Of a stretch of DNA of 64,000 bases, positions 44,221 to 56,218 are shown piece after piece. The DNA is from Nannocystaceae bacterium (lineage in GTDB: Bacteria > Myxococcota_A > Polyangia > Nannocystales > Nannocystaceae): the NCBI GenBank assembly GCA_019694555.1, contig JAIBBS010000012.1:1-64000 (forward strand). The letters are read 5' to 3'. Numbering within the stretch: the first letter of the stretch is position 1; each line of letters starts with the position of its first letter. A program made the translations under genes and the position numbers. Under the pieces are notes generated by a model. That model was not told where the DNA came from and did no database searches. It saw nothing but the letters and a program-made list of their open reading frames with translations.

Positions 44221-45024
44221 ATGCTGACCCACAAGAAGTTCGTTGCAGCGTTCGCGCTGCTTGCCCCCCTCTTCGGCGCGTGCGTCGTCACCAGCGATGA
44301 CGACGGCGGCGACACCTCCGGCAGCGCGAGCGCGAGCGCGACCGACTCGGCGAGCGCGAGCGCGACCGACTCGGCGAGCGCGAGCGCGACCGACTCGGCG
44401 AGCGCCAGTGCCAGCGCCAGCGCCAGCGCGAGTGCCAGCGCGAGCGCGACCGACTCGGCGAGCGCGAGCGCGACCGACTCGGCGACCGGTGACTCCACCG
44501 CGGGCGAGACCGACACCGGCGGCGGCGCTGGCTTCTGCCAGCTGTCGTGCACCGAGGCGGTCGACTGCTGCGCCGGCGAGCCGACCTGCACCGACGGCAT
44601 CGGGACCTACCCGTACAACTGGAGCTGCGACGGCGGCCTCTGCGTGCCCGGTGGCTGCACCACCGACGACGAGTGCACCATGGGCGGCGCGCTGCCGGCG
44701 TGGGTCTGCGTCGACATCGGCGCCGGCTTCAACGCCTGCCAGCCCGGCTGCGCGGCGGACCAGGACTGCGAGGACCAGTTCCTGATGGGCTGGACCTGCA
44801 CCGGTGGCGGCGGCACGTACTGCGAGCCTCCGGGCTGCGCCAGCGACGACGACTGCGCCGCGATCCCGGGCACGACCTGCAACGTCGACACCGGCTTCTG
44901 CGAGGCGCCCCCGTGCGAGAGCGATGCCGACTGCGGCGACCTCACCTGTGACGTCGCGACCGGCATCTGCGGTTGCAGCGACGACGCGCAGTGCGGCGAC
45001 GGCTTCACCTGCGTCAGCGGCTGA
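44221..45024 (+). CDS. Cys-rich lipoprotein with a Ser-Ala-Thr-Asp repeat stalk
   Basis: 267 residues. Lipobox-like LFGAC with cysteine 21. Residues ~34-95 are a stalk of SASATDSA octapeptides (five copies) split by an SA dipeptide run. The remaining ~165 residues are cysteine-rich, about two dozen, in short modules such as CTTDDECTMGG and CASDDDCAAIPGTTC, with many D-D-E/D-C pairs that resemble calcium-binding EGF or Dickkopf-like knots. A surface-displayed, disulfide-rich adhesin or binding protein is likely. Shine-Dalgarno AGGAG is 9 nt before the ATG. The short imperfect repeats of the DNA could let the stalk length vary by slippage. Confidence 0.75.
   Translation: MLTHKKFVAAFALLAPLFGACVVTSDDDGGDTSGSASASATDSASASATDSASASATDSASASASASASASASASATDSASASATDSATGDSTAGETDTGGGAGFCQLSCTEAVDCCAGEPTCTDGIGTYPYNWSCDGGLCVPGGCTTDDECTMGGALPAWVCVDIGAGFNACQPGCAADQDCEDQFLMGWTCTGGGGTYCEPPGCASDDDCAAIPGTTCNVDTGFCEAPPCESDADCGDLTCDVATGICGCSDDAQCGDGFTCVSG
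44322..44486. repeat. 24-bp tandem repeat encoding SASATDSA
   Basis: The unit AGCGCGAGCGCGACCGACTCGGCG (shown whole only as positions 44325-44348) occurs three times in tandem and twice more after a (GCCAGC)-like run in which the codons shift to AGT and GCC. Copies are nearly identical, so recent slippage is plausible. Confidence 0.75.
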
Positions 45025-45075
45025 TCCGCGCGAGTCGGTGCGCCGCCGCGGATGCGGCGGCGAACCCAGAGGGCG

Positions 45076-46386
45076 TCACGGGCTTTCCGTGGCGCCCTTT
45101 TTCGTGGTTGCGTCCGCCTTGGCATCGCCGGCCTTGGCGTCGTCCGCCTTGGCGTCGCCGGCCTTGGCGTCGCCCGCGGGCGCCTCGGCGTCGTCGGGCG
45201 CTCCGCTGCCGCCCGCAGCCGTGCCGATCCCAGCCACGCTCTGGTCGCCGATCACCGCCAGCGATCCGGGGCAGTCGAGCGAGCGCAAGAACGCGACGAG
45301 ATCCGAGATCTCCTCCTCGGTCAGCTTGCGGTCGACCAGGTTGGTGTCGACCGGACCGCGATCGCGCAGGCCGCCACCGGCCATGATGCGGACGGCCTCC
45401 TCCAGCGTCGCGACGCTGCCGTCGTGGAAGTACGGCGCCGTGCGAGCGACGTTGCGCAGCGTCGGGGTGCGGAACATGAAGTCCTCTTCGGGCTTCTTGC
45501 TGATGGTCCCACGACCTCGATCCGCGCCCTCGGCCGGCGGCTCGCTCGCGCCGATGCCGGTGCGATGGAAGAGCCCGTCGGTGAAGTTGTCCTGCGCGTG
45601 GCAGGTGATGCAGCCAGCCGCGCCGGAGAAGAGCGCCCAGCCGCGCTTGGCGGCCTCGTCCTGCGCGTCGCGGTCGTGCGCCGTGTCGCCGCACAGCAGC
45701 GTGCGCTCGTAGGCCGACAGCGCCATCGCGACGTGCTTGCCGGTGATCGGCGCGCCCGCGGCGAGGCCGAACGCCTTCGCGAAGGCCTCGCGATACTCGG
45801 GCAGCGCACCGATCTCGCCGGCCTTGGCCTCGACGCCATCACCCAGGCCCATGTTGCCGCCCTTGAGCGCGCCGACGGCCTGCGCCTCGAGATCCGCCGA
45901 GCGCCCGTCCCAGTACAGCAGCGGCAGCAGCCCGACGTTCCAGATCGTCGGTGCGTTGCGCGGCAGTTCTTTGCCGCCGGGGCCCAGCGCCTTCGCACGA
46001 CCATCGGCGTTGCCGAGCTCGTTCTGGTGGCAGCTGTAGCAGCTGCGCGAACCATCGACCGACAGCCGCTTGTCCATGAACAGGCGATGACCGAGCTCGA
46101 CCTTCTCGGCGCTCATCGGGTTGTCCTCGGGCACGCGTGGCGGCGTGTGGATGCCCGCCGGCAGCTGCCAGCTCCACGCGGCCGCCGGCGCGGGATCCTC
46201 ACCTGCGCCGTCGTCGGCGGACGGCTCCGCTGCCGTGGTCTTGCCCTCGGCCTTGGCCTTCGCCTCGGTCTTCGAGCTCGCCGCGGCCTTGGCCTTGCCG
46301 TCGGCCTTGCCGTCACTGCCGCCGCCGCAGCCAGACAGTGCCATGCCGAGTGCCATCGCGATGCTTCGCTGCGCGATCGGGTTCAT
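45076..46386 (-). CDS. Dihaem cytochrome c peroxidase / MauG-family lipoprotein
   Basis: 436 residues. Lipobox ALSGC (cysteine 20), a Lys/Ala arm (~23-50), then CYSCH (116-120) and CITCH (258-262) haem sites in the usual peroxidase spacing, with FMFRTPTLRNVARTAPYFHDG providing the conserved late segment. The C-terminus (~residues 385-436) is another Lys/Ala/Asp-rich tail of AKAGDAKADDAKAGD repeats. Such enzymes reduce peroxide with electrons from cytochrome c, or carry out MauG-type oxidations, in the periplasm. ATG 46386 is preferred to an upstream open frame that is Arg-rich. It is convergent with the Ser-Ala lipoprotein and divergent from the large membrane protein. Confidence 0.87.
   Translation of the reverse strand: MNPIAQRSIAMALGMALSGCGGGSDGKADGKAKAAASSKTEAKAKAEGKTTAAEPSADDGAGEDPAPAAAWSWQLPAGIHTPPRVPEDNPMSAEKVELGHRLFMDKRLSVDGSRSCYSCHQNELGNADGRAKALGPGGKELPRNAPTIWNVGLLPLLYWDGRSADLEAQAVGALKGGNMGLGDGVEAKAGEIGALPEYREAFAKAFGLAAGAPITGKHVAMALSAYERTLLCGDTAHDRDAQDEAAKRGWALFSGAAGCITCHAQDNFTDGLFHRTGIGASEPPAEGADRGRGTISKKPEEDFMFRTPTLRNVARTAPYFHDGSVATLEEAVRIMAGGGLRDRGPVDTNLVDRKLTEEEISDLVAFLRSLDCPGSLAVIGDQSVAGIGTAAGGSGAPDDAEAPAGDAKAGDAKADDAKAGDAKADATTKKGATESP
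45105..45180. repeat. 15-bp tandem repeat (CTTGGCGTCG-type) encoding the AKAGD/AKADD tail
   Basis: Four to five imperfect copies of a 15-bp unit give the C-terminal AKAGDAKADD repeats of the peroxidase. It is short and imperfect and looks like slippage-derived low complexity. Confidence 0.6.
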
Positions 46387-46441
46387 CGCGCGCACGCTAC
46401 CCGAGCGCCGCCGCCGCTGCCACCTGGGGCATGCGCGCTGA

Positions 46442-46447
46442 TACTCT
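46442..46447 (+). promoter_or_regulatory. -10-like hexamer TACTCT
   Basis: TACTCT ends 10 nt before ATG 46458 of the membrane protein, with the same hexamer and distance as at 1329. It sits in the divergent gap with the peroxidase gene. Confidence 0.4.
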
Positions 46448-46457
46448 TGCGGCCCGC

Positions 46458-48596
46458 ATGCCGTCGCGATTCGCTTCGCCCCGGGCGATCGCCGCCGCCG
46501 TCGCCGTCCTCGCGGCGGCGATGCTGCTGCCGGGCTTGGGCGAGCCCGGGTTTTGGAGCACCGCGGAGCTGCCGGTGCTCGATCGCACGATGGCGGCGCT
46601 GGGCGAGGCCCGCACCAACCTCGTGCGTTCGCCGTGGTTGCCCGATGCGCTGCGCACCGCGGGCGTCTCGGCCCTCGGCGGCGAGCTCGGGCTGCGGTTG
46701 CCGCACGCACTCGCGGTCGTCGGGCTCGCCGCGGCCGCCGCCGCGCTCGCGCGCCTGCGGGGGCTCAGTGCACCCGCCGCCGCGCTGGCGGGGGTCTTCG
46801 CGCTGTCGATGCCGGCGCTGGTCGTCGGGGGCCGCACCGCGATCGGCAATCCCTTCGGCGAGCTGCTCGGCCTGCTGGTGATCGGCGGTGCCGTGCTCGC
46901 GCAGGATCCCCGCACCGGCCGCCGCGCGGCGGGGGCCGTGCTCGCGCTCGCCGGCCTGGGCGGCGCCATCGCGAGCGCAGGCGTGGTGCTGGGCGGCGTG
47001 ATCCCGCTGGGCGCCGCGCTGCTGCTCGCGCCGCCGAGCTCGTCGCGCGTGCGCGCGCTCGCGATCGCGACGTGGGCCGCACTGGGGCTGGTCGCGATCG
47101 TGTTGGCCGCGCGCCAGGGCGACGGTTTCATCCCGCTGCTGGGCGCGGCCAAGGACCTCGAGCTGGTCGACAAGCCGCAGCTGCGCCGCTTCACGGCCGC
47201 GCTCGGCGAGCTGGGCCGCCAGGGCTTCCCGTGGCTGCCGCTGGGCGTGGTGGGCCTGGCGCTCGGTCGCGATCGCGGGCTGTCGGCGTGGGTGCTCGGT
47301 GGCCTGGTCGTCGCGAGCGCATGGTCGCTGACGTACGGTCTCGCCGACGTGCCGCTGCGGGTCGCGCTCGCGATCGCGGCGGCGGCGGCCGTCGATGCGC
47401 TGGCCGACGCGAGCCGCGTGCGCAGCGGTCGACGTGCGGCGGTCGTGCTCGCGGCGTTGGGCATGCTGGTGCTGGGCAAGGAGCTCGAGCTCGCACCCGA
47501 GGCGGTGGCGGTGCCGCTGCACGCGTTCGCGGTCAACGAGTATCCCGCCGAGCTGCTGGGCACCGCCGCGTTGCTGGGTCGCTTCGCCAAGCTCGGCGTG
47601 CTCGCGCTGATGGTCGGGCTGCTGCTGGCCCCGGGCGACGACGCGGGGCTGCTCGCGCGGCTGCGTGCGCTGGTGCCCGCGGGCGCACGGCGACACGCAC
47701 CGGCGCTGCTGCTGGGGGTGGTGGCGGTTTGGGGTGCGTGGCGACAGGCGCACGACCTGCTCGATCGCAGCGCGGACGCGATGTCGCCCAAGCGCGTGCT
47801 CGCGCACCACCGCGCGCTCGCCAGCGCCGGCGCGCTGTCGGAGTCGCTGGCCTCGCACCGCGTGCGCGACCGCGGCCTGGCGATCTACTTTGGTGCGCAG
47901 GGCGGGCCCACCGCGATCGAGACGCTCGCGAACCGGCGCGAGATCTTCGACCACCTCGCCGCCGACGAACCGCGCGCGGTGCTGCTGCGCAAGATCGATC
48001 TGCCGGCGGTGTACCAGCAGCATCGCCAGGCCAGCGCGCCGCTGTTCGTGCTCGACGACAGCCACGACGATCTGCGCCTGGTCGCCAACGTGCTCCCGCC
48101 CGGCGAGACCGATCGCAACCGCATCCACGAGGTGCTCTTCACCAGCCCGCCGCCGCTGGCCAACGAGACCCTGGTGCGCTTCGAGGAGTTCGTCGAGGTC
48201 GTGGGCTGGGAGGTCGACGGCCCGGTGGTGCGCGGGCGCAAGCACACCGTGCAGGTGGTGCTGCGGGTGCTGCGGGCGCTGCCCGGCGGCGCGAAGATGT
48301 ACACGCGGCTGGTCGGGGGTCGGCTCTCGCGCATCAACCCCGATCCGCTGCCGCTGGCCGAGGATCTGTACCCGTGCACGCTGTGGCGCGAAGGCGACTA
48401 CATCGTGCATCGCGTGAGCTTCGACGCGCCGTGGACCGAGGTCCCCGGCGAGTACGACGTGGTCGTGGGCCTGCGTCGCAGCGAGTCGAAGAACTTCGAG
48501 ATCAGCGTGCCCGAGGGCGAAGCCGGCGACTTCGGCGTGCGCATCGACGATCCCAAGCGCGCGTTCGCGAAGATCGGCACCGTGACGGTGTGGTGA
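46458..48596 (+). CDS. Large polytopic membrane protein, GT39/ArnT-like
   Basis: 712 residues. About 12 hydrophobic segments from residue 10 to ~440 (AIAAAVAVLAAAMLLPGLG, GLRLPHALAVVGLAAAAAAL and others), with a GEPGFWSTAELPVL loop after the first helix in the position of the EP-containing catalytic loop of GT39-type lipid-linked sugar transferases. The last ~240 residues are soluble and likely periplasmic. It is possibly a dolichol- or undecaprenyl-phosphate-sugar glycosyltransferase, but the family call is weak because no conserved DE or DD pair is seen at the loop. Its stop is 27 nt before the polymerase GTG, with a TACACT between. Confidence 0.6.
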   Translation: MPSRFASPRAIAAAVAVLAAAMLLPGLGEPGFWSTAELPVLDRTMAALGEARTNLVRSPWLPDALRTAGVSALGGELGLRLPHALAVVGLAAAAAALARLRGLSAPAAALAGVFALSMPALVVGGRTAIGNPFGELLGLLVIGGAVLAQDPRTGRRAAGAVLALAGLGGAIASAGVVLGGVIPLGAALLLAPPSSSRVRALAIATWAALGLVAIVLAARQGDGFIPLLGAAKDLELVDKPQLRRFTAALGELGRQGFPWLPLGVVGLALGRDRGLSAWVLGGLVVASAWSLTYGLADVPLRVALAIAAAAAVDALADASRVRSGRRAAVVLAALGMLVLGKELELAPEAVAVPLHAFAVNEYPAELLGTAALLGRFAKLGVLALMVGLLLAPGDDAGLLARLRALVPAGARRHAPALLLGVVAVWGAWRQAHDLLDRSADAMSPKRVLAHHRALASAGALSESLASHRVRDRGLAIYFGAQGGPTAIETLANRREIFDHLAADEPRAVLLRKIDLPAVYQQHRQASAPLFVLDDSHDDLRLVANVLPPGETDRNRIHEVLFTSPPPLANETLVRFEEFVEVVGWEVDGPVVRGRKHTVQVVLRVLRALPGGAKMYTRLVGGRLSRINPDPLPLAEDLYPCTLWREGDYIVHRVSFDAPWTEVPGEYDVVVGLRRSESKNFEISVPEGEAGDFGVRIDDPKRAFAKIGTVTVW

Positions 48597-48605
48597 GCCT
48601 GGCGC

Positions 48606-48611
48606 TACACT
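48606..48611 (+). promoter_or_regulatory. -10-like hexamer TACACT upstream of the polymerase gene
   Basis: TACACT lies 12 nt before GTG 48624, and TGACGG 17 nt upstream of it may be the -35. The same TACACT precedes aroC and the response regulator operon. Confidence 0.45.
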
Positions 48612-48623
48612 GCGCGGTGGCCC

Positions 48624-50288
48624 GTGGCGCAAGCACGTAGACCCGACGCGGCGCCGGCGTTGCCGGTGTGGCCGGCACCGAGCCCGCAGGTCGCGACGAC
48701 CGCGGCCGCGGCCGAGGTCGCGATCGCGTCGTGGCGCGCGAGCAAGCCCGCGGCGGTGGCGATCTACGTCGCCGCGCGCGGCAGCGGTGCGTGGGCCGAC
48801 CCCGACGATCATCGGCACGGCGAGCCCTGGGCCATCGCGCTCGCGCGGGATCGGGCCGCGCCGGACGTGAACGAGCGCGAGACCCTGGCGCTGGCCGACG
48901 GCGCGCTGTCGGCGGTCGACACGCTGCTGCAGTGGTTCGCGCAGCCCGAGGCGCCGTACGTGGTCGCGCACGGGGCCCAGGCCACGCTCGCGCGGCTGTG
49001 GCGGCTGGCGGGCGAGCCGCTGGCACCCGCGCGACTGGGCTGCACGCGCACCGCCGCGGTGTTGCTGGGCGAAGGCGCCGGCGATCCGCGCGAGCACGAG
49101 CTGCGCGGCGCGGTCGCGGCGCAGCTGCAGCGCGCGTTGATGCTGCCGCACTGGATCCCCGAGCAGGAGCACGACGGTCGCGTGCAGTGTGCGGCCGCGG
49201 CCGCCGCGGTGCTGTCGTTGGTCGCGACCATGGTGCCGCGGCTGCGCAGCCTCGGCGCGATCGCGGCATACCAGCTCGAGTGCGAGCTCGTGCCCGCAGT
49301 GGTGGCGATGGAGCTCGCGGGCACGCCGTGCGACGCGGCCGCGTTCGAGCGCGTCGCCGCGGGCTGGCGCGCGGAGAAGCTGCAGGCCACCGCGGCCGAG
49401 CGCGTGACCCGGCTCGACAAGCTCATCTCGACCTACGGCCACTGGCCGCAGGACTTCGTGCGCGCCGATCGCATCCACGCGCGGCTGCATCCGCTCGCCG
49501 CCGACTCGGGCCGCTTCTCGTGCACCGATCCGAACCTGCAGCAGGTGCCTTCGGAACACACCGCACCGGGCTTGCGCGCGTGCTTCCGGGCACCGCCGGG
49601 CATGGCGCTGGTGGTCGCCGACTACGCGCAGATCGAGCTGCGCGTCGCGGCCCAGCTCGCGCCGTGCGACGCGCTCGCGGCGGTCTTCCACGAGGGCCGC
49701 GATCCCCACCGCGCGACCGCGGCGACGCTGTCGGGCAAGCCCGAGCCCGAGGTCACCGCGCACGAGCGCAAGCTGGCCAAGGCCGTCAACTTCGGCTTCC
49801 TCTTCGGCATGGGTGCCGAGCGCTTCCGCGACTACGCCCGCAGCGGCTACGGCCTCGAGCTCGATCTCGCCGCGGCCCGGCGCGCGCGCGAGGCCTTCTT
49901 CACCACCTTCCCGGGCCTGGCGGCGTGGCACCGCCGCGTGGCCGAGCGCTGTCGCGGCCCCGGCCCACACGTGGTGCGCACGGCGTTGGGCCGACGCAAG
50001 CGCTTCCCCGACGATGCCGTGAGCGTGCCCGCGGCGCTCAACATCCCGGTGCAGGGCACCGCCGCGGAGGGCTTCAAGCGCGCGATGATCGGTCTGCACG
50101 CCGCGCTGCCGCGGCTGGGCGCGCGCGGTGTGCTGGTCGTGCACGACGAGTACCTCGCCGAGGTGCCAGCCGACCGCGCCCAGGACGTGCGCGCGCACGT
50201 GGTCGAGATCATGCAGACGCAGATGGCCACGGTCGTGAGCCGCGTGCCCATCGTGGTCGAGGCCGAGGTCGTCGACTGCTGGCGCTGA
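48624..50288 (+). CDS. Compact family-A DNA polymerase (PolA-like, no 5' nuclease)
   Basis: 554 residues, little over half of E. coli Pol I. Motif A VVADYAQIELRVAAQLA (D333), motif B RKLAKAVNFGFLFGMG (K, F762-equivalent and Gly kept; Tyr766 replaced by Phe), motif C VVHDEYLAEVP (HDE 507-509). ALGRRKRFP and ALNIPVQGTAAEG are also present. The N-terminal ~220 residues, where a 3'-5' exonuclease would sit, show no DxE or other exonuclease signature, and the 5' nuclease is missing. GTG start, leader of about 12 nt. It may be a repair or translesion polymerase, or a phage-derived one, but no phage genes are nearby. Convergent with the PilZ gene, with 6 nt between. Confidence 0.82.
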   Translation: MAQARRPDAAPALPVWPAPSPQVATTAAAAEVAIASWRASKPAAVAIYVAARGSGAWADPDDHRHGEPWAIALARDRAAPDVNERETLALADGALSAVDTLLQWFAQPEAPYVVAHGAQATLARLWRLAGEPLAPARLGCTRTAAVLLGEGAGDPREHELRGAVAAQLQRALMLPHWIPEQEHDGRVQCAAAAAAVLSLVATMVPRLRSLGAIAAYQLECELVPAVVAMELAGTPCDAAAFERVAAGWRAEKLQATAAERVTRLDKLISTYGHWPQDFVRADRIHARLHPLAADSGRFSCTDPNLQQVPSEHTAPGLRACFRAPPGMALVVADYAQIELRVAAQLAPCDALAAVFHEGRDPHRATAATLSGKPEPEVTAHERKLAKAVNFGFLFGMGAERFRDYARSGYGLELDLAAARRAREAFFTTFPGLAAWHRRVAERCRGPGPHVVRTALGRRKRFPDDAVSVPAALNIPVQGTAAEGFKRAMIGLHAALPRLGARGVLVVHDEYLAEVPADRAQDVRAHVVEIMQTQMATVVSRVPIVVEAEVVDCWR

Positions 50289-50294
50289 GCCCGG

Positions 50295-50654
50295 TCAGAC
50301 GATGTCGGCGATGCGACCGCCGGTCTGCGAGCGCTCGATCTCCGACAGCAGCGCCGACTGGATGTGATCCTCGGTGCGGTCGTCGACGTGCTGGAACGCG
50401 AGCCCGATCGCACCGTCGTCGATGCGCACGACCTGGGCGCGCACGCGGACCTCGGGGTACAGCGGCAGCAGCAGCGTGATCTCGACGTGCTCGCCGCGTC
50501 GCAGCGCGGGCCCGTCGACCAGGAGTGCGCCGGCGACCGAGAGGTTGCTGACGGTGTAGCGATGGACGCCGTGCGGGCTCGAGACGATCGCCTCGGTGTG
50601 GCTCAACGTCCGCGGGTGCTGCCGACGTTCGGTCGTGTTGATGTCCACGTGCAT
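50295..50654 (-). CDS. PilZ-domain protein
   Basis: 119 residues. R11-QHP-R15 is the RxxxR motif, and SNLSVAGALLVD is the (D/N)xSxxG motif with Asn instead of Asp. These residues bind cyclic di-GMP in PilZ domains. No other domain is attached, so it is likely a small c-di-GMP adaptor. The ATG at 50654 is fixed by a strong AAGGAG 6 nt upstream. Confidence 0.85.
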   Translation of the reverse strand: MHVDINTTERRQHPRTLSHTEAIVSSPHGVHRYTVSNLSVAGALLVDGPALRRGEHVEITLLLPLYPEVRVRAQVVRIDDGAIGLAFQHVDDRTEDHIQSALLSEIERSQTGGRIADIV

Positions 50655-50660
50655 GGGAGA

Positions 50661-50666
50661 CTCCTT
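50661..50666 (-). promoter_or_regulatory. Strong ribosome-binding site AAGGAG for the PilZ gene
   Basis: AAGGAG followed by TCTCCC then ATG, spacing 6 nt. One of the few consensus Shine-Dalgarno sites here; others are at 7249-7255 and 44207-44211. These genes have a proper leader, unlike those with a -10 hexamer close to the start. Confidence 0.7.
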
Positions 50667-50883
50667 GCGCGTGCGCACGCACGCGTGGTCACGAGTGGAA
50701 GCATCGAACCCAAGCCAAGTGGGCGCACCCGCAGCGCGGACAGCCCATCGGACAGCGTAGATCGCTGCGGGGCCGCGAGGGAAGGGGCGCGCGTGGGTGC
50801 GGCCGTGCGGCGCACGGTCGCGCCCGGGTGGGACGCGGAGCACGTGAGGCAGGCGGACGTGAGGGTGCCCGGACGGCCGCGGC

Positions 50884-52059
<1,176 letters not shown>

Positions 52060-52063
52060 CGCG

Positions 52064-53251
<1,188 letters not shown>

Positions 53252-53275
53252 CGCCGTCTCGCTCCCGCGACCGGA

Positions 53276-54145
53276 GTGGGCGCCACGGGCGGGCGCGGGC
53301 CGGTCGGCGCGCGCGAAGGTAGCACGCCGGACAGCGCCGCCGGGCTGACGTATCCTCGGCCCACGGAACCGACGAGCATCCTGCTGCGGCTCGCCTACGA
53401 CGGCAGCGATTTCCACGGTTGGGCGCGCCAGCCGGCGCACCCCGCCGGGCCCGCGCAGCGCACCGTGCAAGGCGAGCTCGAGGCCGCGTTGTCGCGGCTG
53501 TGTCGCGCGCCGGTCGCGGTGCGCGGTGCATCGCGCACCGACGCCGGCGTGCACGCGCTGGGGCAGCTGGCGGCGTTCGAGCGCCCGGTGCCGATCCCGG
53601 TCGTGGGCGTGGTGCGGGCGCTCGATCGCCTGCTGCCGCCCGATCTCGCGGTGACCGCGGCGTGGGAGCAGGGGCCCGCGCCGGTCGATCCGCGCTTCGG
53701 CAACGGCGGCAAGCACTACCGCTATCGCGTGCGCACGGCCGCGGCCGCCGCACCGATGCAGGCGCGCTACGAGTGGCAGCTGCGCGAGCGGCTCGACCTC
53801 GCGGCCATGCGCGAGGCCGCGGCCGCGCTGGTCGGCAGCCACGACTTCGCGGCGTTCCGCTCGAGCGCGTGCCAGGCCCGCAGCACCACGCGCACGCTGT
53901 TCGCAGTCGACGTCGTCGGCACCGACGCGCTCGTCGACGTGCACGTGCACGGCACGGCGTTTTTGCACAACATGGTTCGCATCATCGCCGGCAGCCTGGT
54001 CGAGATCGGGCTGGGCCGGCGGGACCACGCGTGGCTCGCTGGGCTGTTGCGCGACGGCGATCGGCGCCGCGCCGGGCCCACCGCGCCGGCCGCGGGGCTG
54101 CTGCTGGTCGAGGTGCTGTGGCCCGGCGCGCCTGCGCGCCGGTAG
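53276..54145 (+). CDS. truA: tRNA pseudouridine synthase A
   Basis: 289 residues from GTG 53276, or ~254 from the conserved region. TruA modifies U38-40 of tRNA. LRLAYDGSDFHGWARQP, VQGELEAALSRLC, VRGASRTDAGVHALGQ with the catalytic Asp (TDAGVH), HYRYRV and GSHDFAAFRS are all clear. The segment from 53276 to ~53377 encodes an unrelated Gly/Arg/Pro-rich stretch. Homologues begin about 5 residues before LRLAYDG. There is no ATG, GTG or TTG in that place, only CTG 53381, CTG 53384 and ATC 53378, so the start is uncertain. It is divergent from the carboxynorspermidine genes. Confidence 0.88.
   Translation: MGATGGRGPVGAREGSTPDSAAGLTYPRPTEPTSILLRLAYDGSDFHGWARQPAHPAGPAQRTVQGELEAALSRLCRAPVAVRGASRTDAGVHALGQLAAFERPVPIPVVGVVRALDRLLPPDLAVTAAWEQGPAPVDPRFGNGGKHYRYRVRTAAAAAPMQARYEWQLRERLDLAAMREAAAALVGSHDFAAFRSSACQARSTTRTLFAVDVVGTDALVDVHVHGTAFLHNMVRIIAGSLVEIGLGRRDHAWLAGLLRDGDRRRAGPTAPAAGLLLVEVLWPGAPARR
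53351..53356 (+). promoter_or_regulatory. -10-like hexamer TATCCT inside the putative truA N-terminus
   Basis: TATCCT is followed ~24 nt later by the first conserved TruA residues. If it is a real -10, transcription starts near 53363 and the GTG at 53276 cannot be the start. Confidence 0.3.
54123..54142. terminator. Hairpin over the 3' end of truA (CCGGCGCG-CCTG-CGCGCCGG)
   Basis: A perfect 8-bp stem with a CCTG tetraloop inside the last codons of truA. It is symmetric, so it could act on both the plus-strand truA and the minus-strand small gene. No T-run on either side, so intrinsic termination is uncertain. Confidence 0.45.
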
Positions 54146-54158
54146 CCGCGCGCACCGC

Positions 54159-54329
54159 TCAGGCGCCCAGCAGGTCGGCCTCGCGGCGACCGCCGCCACG
54201 ACGGCTGTCGCGGCGACGCGCACCGCGGCGCAGGTCGAAGCCGAAACCCCGCTCGCCGACGAACGAGAGCACGCCGATGGCGAGGTTGAGGATGGCGGCG
54301 ACGATGGCGATGACGAAGAAGACGTTCAT
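54159..54329 (-). CDS. 56-residue single-pass membrane peptide
   Basis: Reading from the minus strand at 54329 gives MNVFFVIAIVAAILNLAIGV... with one hydrophobic helix (residues 1-24), then an Arg/Gly-rich basic tail (~30 residues) ending ADLLGA. It has 57 codons including a TGA, no internal stops, and a typical membrane-peptide layout. The GGAG at about 12 nt upstream is a weak Shine-Dalgarno. It is convergent with truA and divergent from murJ. Function unknown. Small membrane proteins like this often regulate transporters or envelope complexes. Confidence 0.6.
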   Translation of the reverse strand: MNVFFVIAIVAAILNLAIGVLSFVGERGFGFDLRRGARRRDSRRGGGRREADLLGA

Positions 54330-54551
54330 GGGAGTTGCGCTCCGACGCCCGCCCTAGCGAGGTCCGTGCCGACGCGCGGCCGCGCCCGGATCGCGTGGGT
54401 CCGCACAGTTGCGACGTGTGCCCCCGCACGGGCCCCGAAACCCCGTCGCCGGGCTGGCTACGAGCGTGGCCGCGCTGGCTAGGGCCCTTGGCGCGCGGGC
54501 TGCCCGCGCCGGAAGTTTTCGCCCCGGCCGCGGCGTTGCGATGCTTCGCCC

Positions 54552-56150
<1,599 letters not shown>

Positions 56151-56218
56151 CAGACGGTGGCGAAAGCGTTCCGCCGCGGGACACGGATCCGCCGCGGCCG
56201 CGCCATGGCTGCAGTCGG

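Noticed and set aside
44322-44486. CRISPR array in the SASATDSA repeat region
   Set aside because: The repeats are in-frame codons with no unique spacers, and no cas genes are near.
48624-50288. Prophage origin for the compact polymerase
   Set aside because: No integrase, terminase, capsid or other phage gene is in the window, and flanking genes are ordinary chromosomal genes. It remains possible but unsupported.
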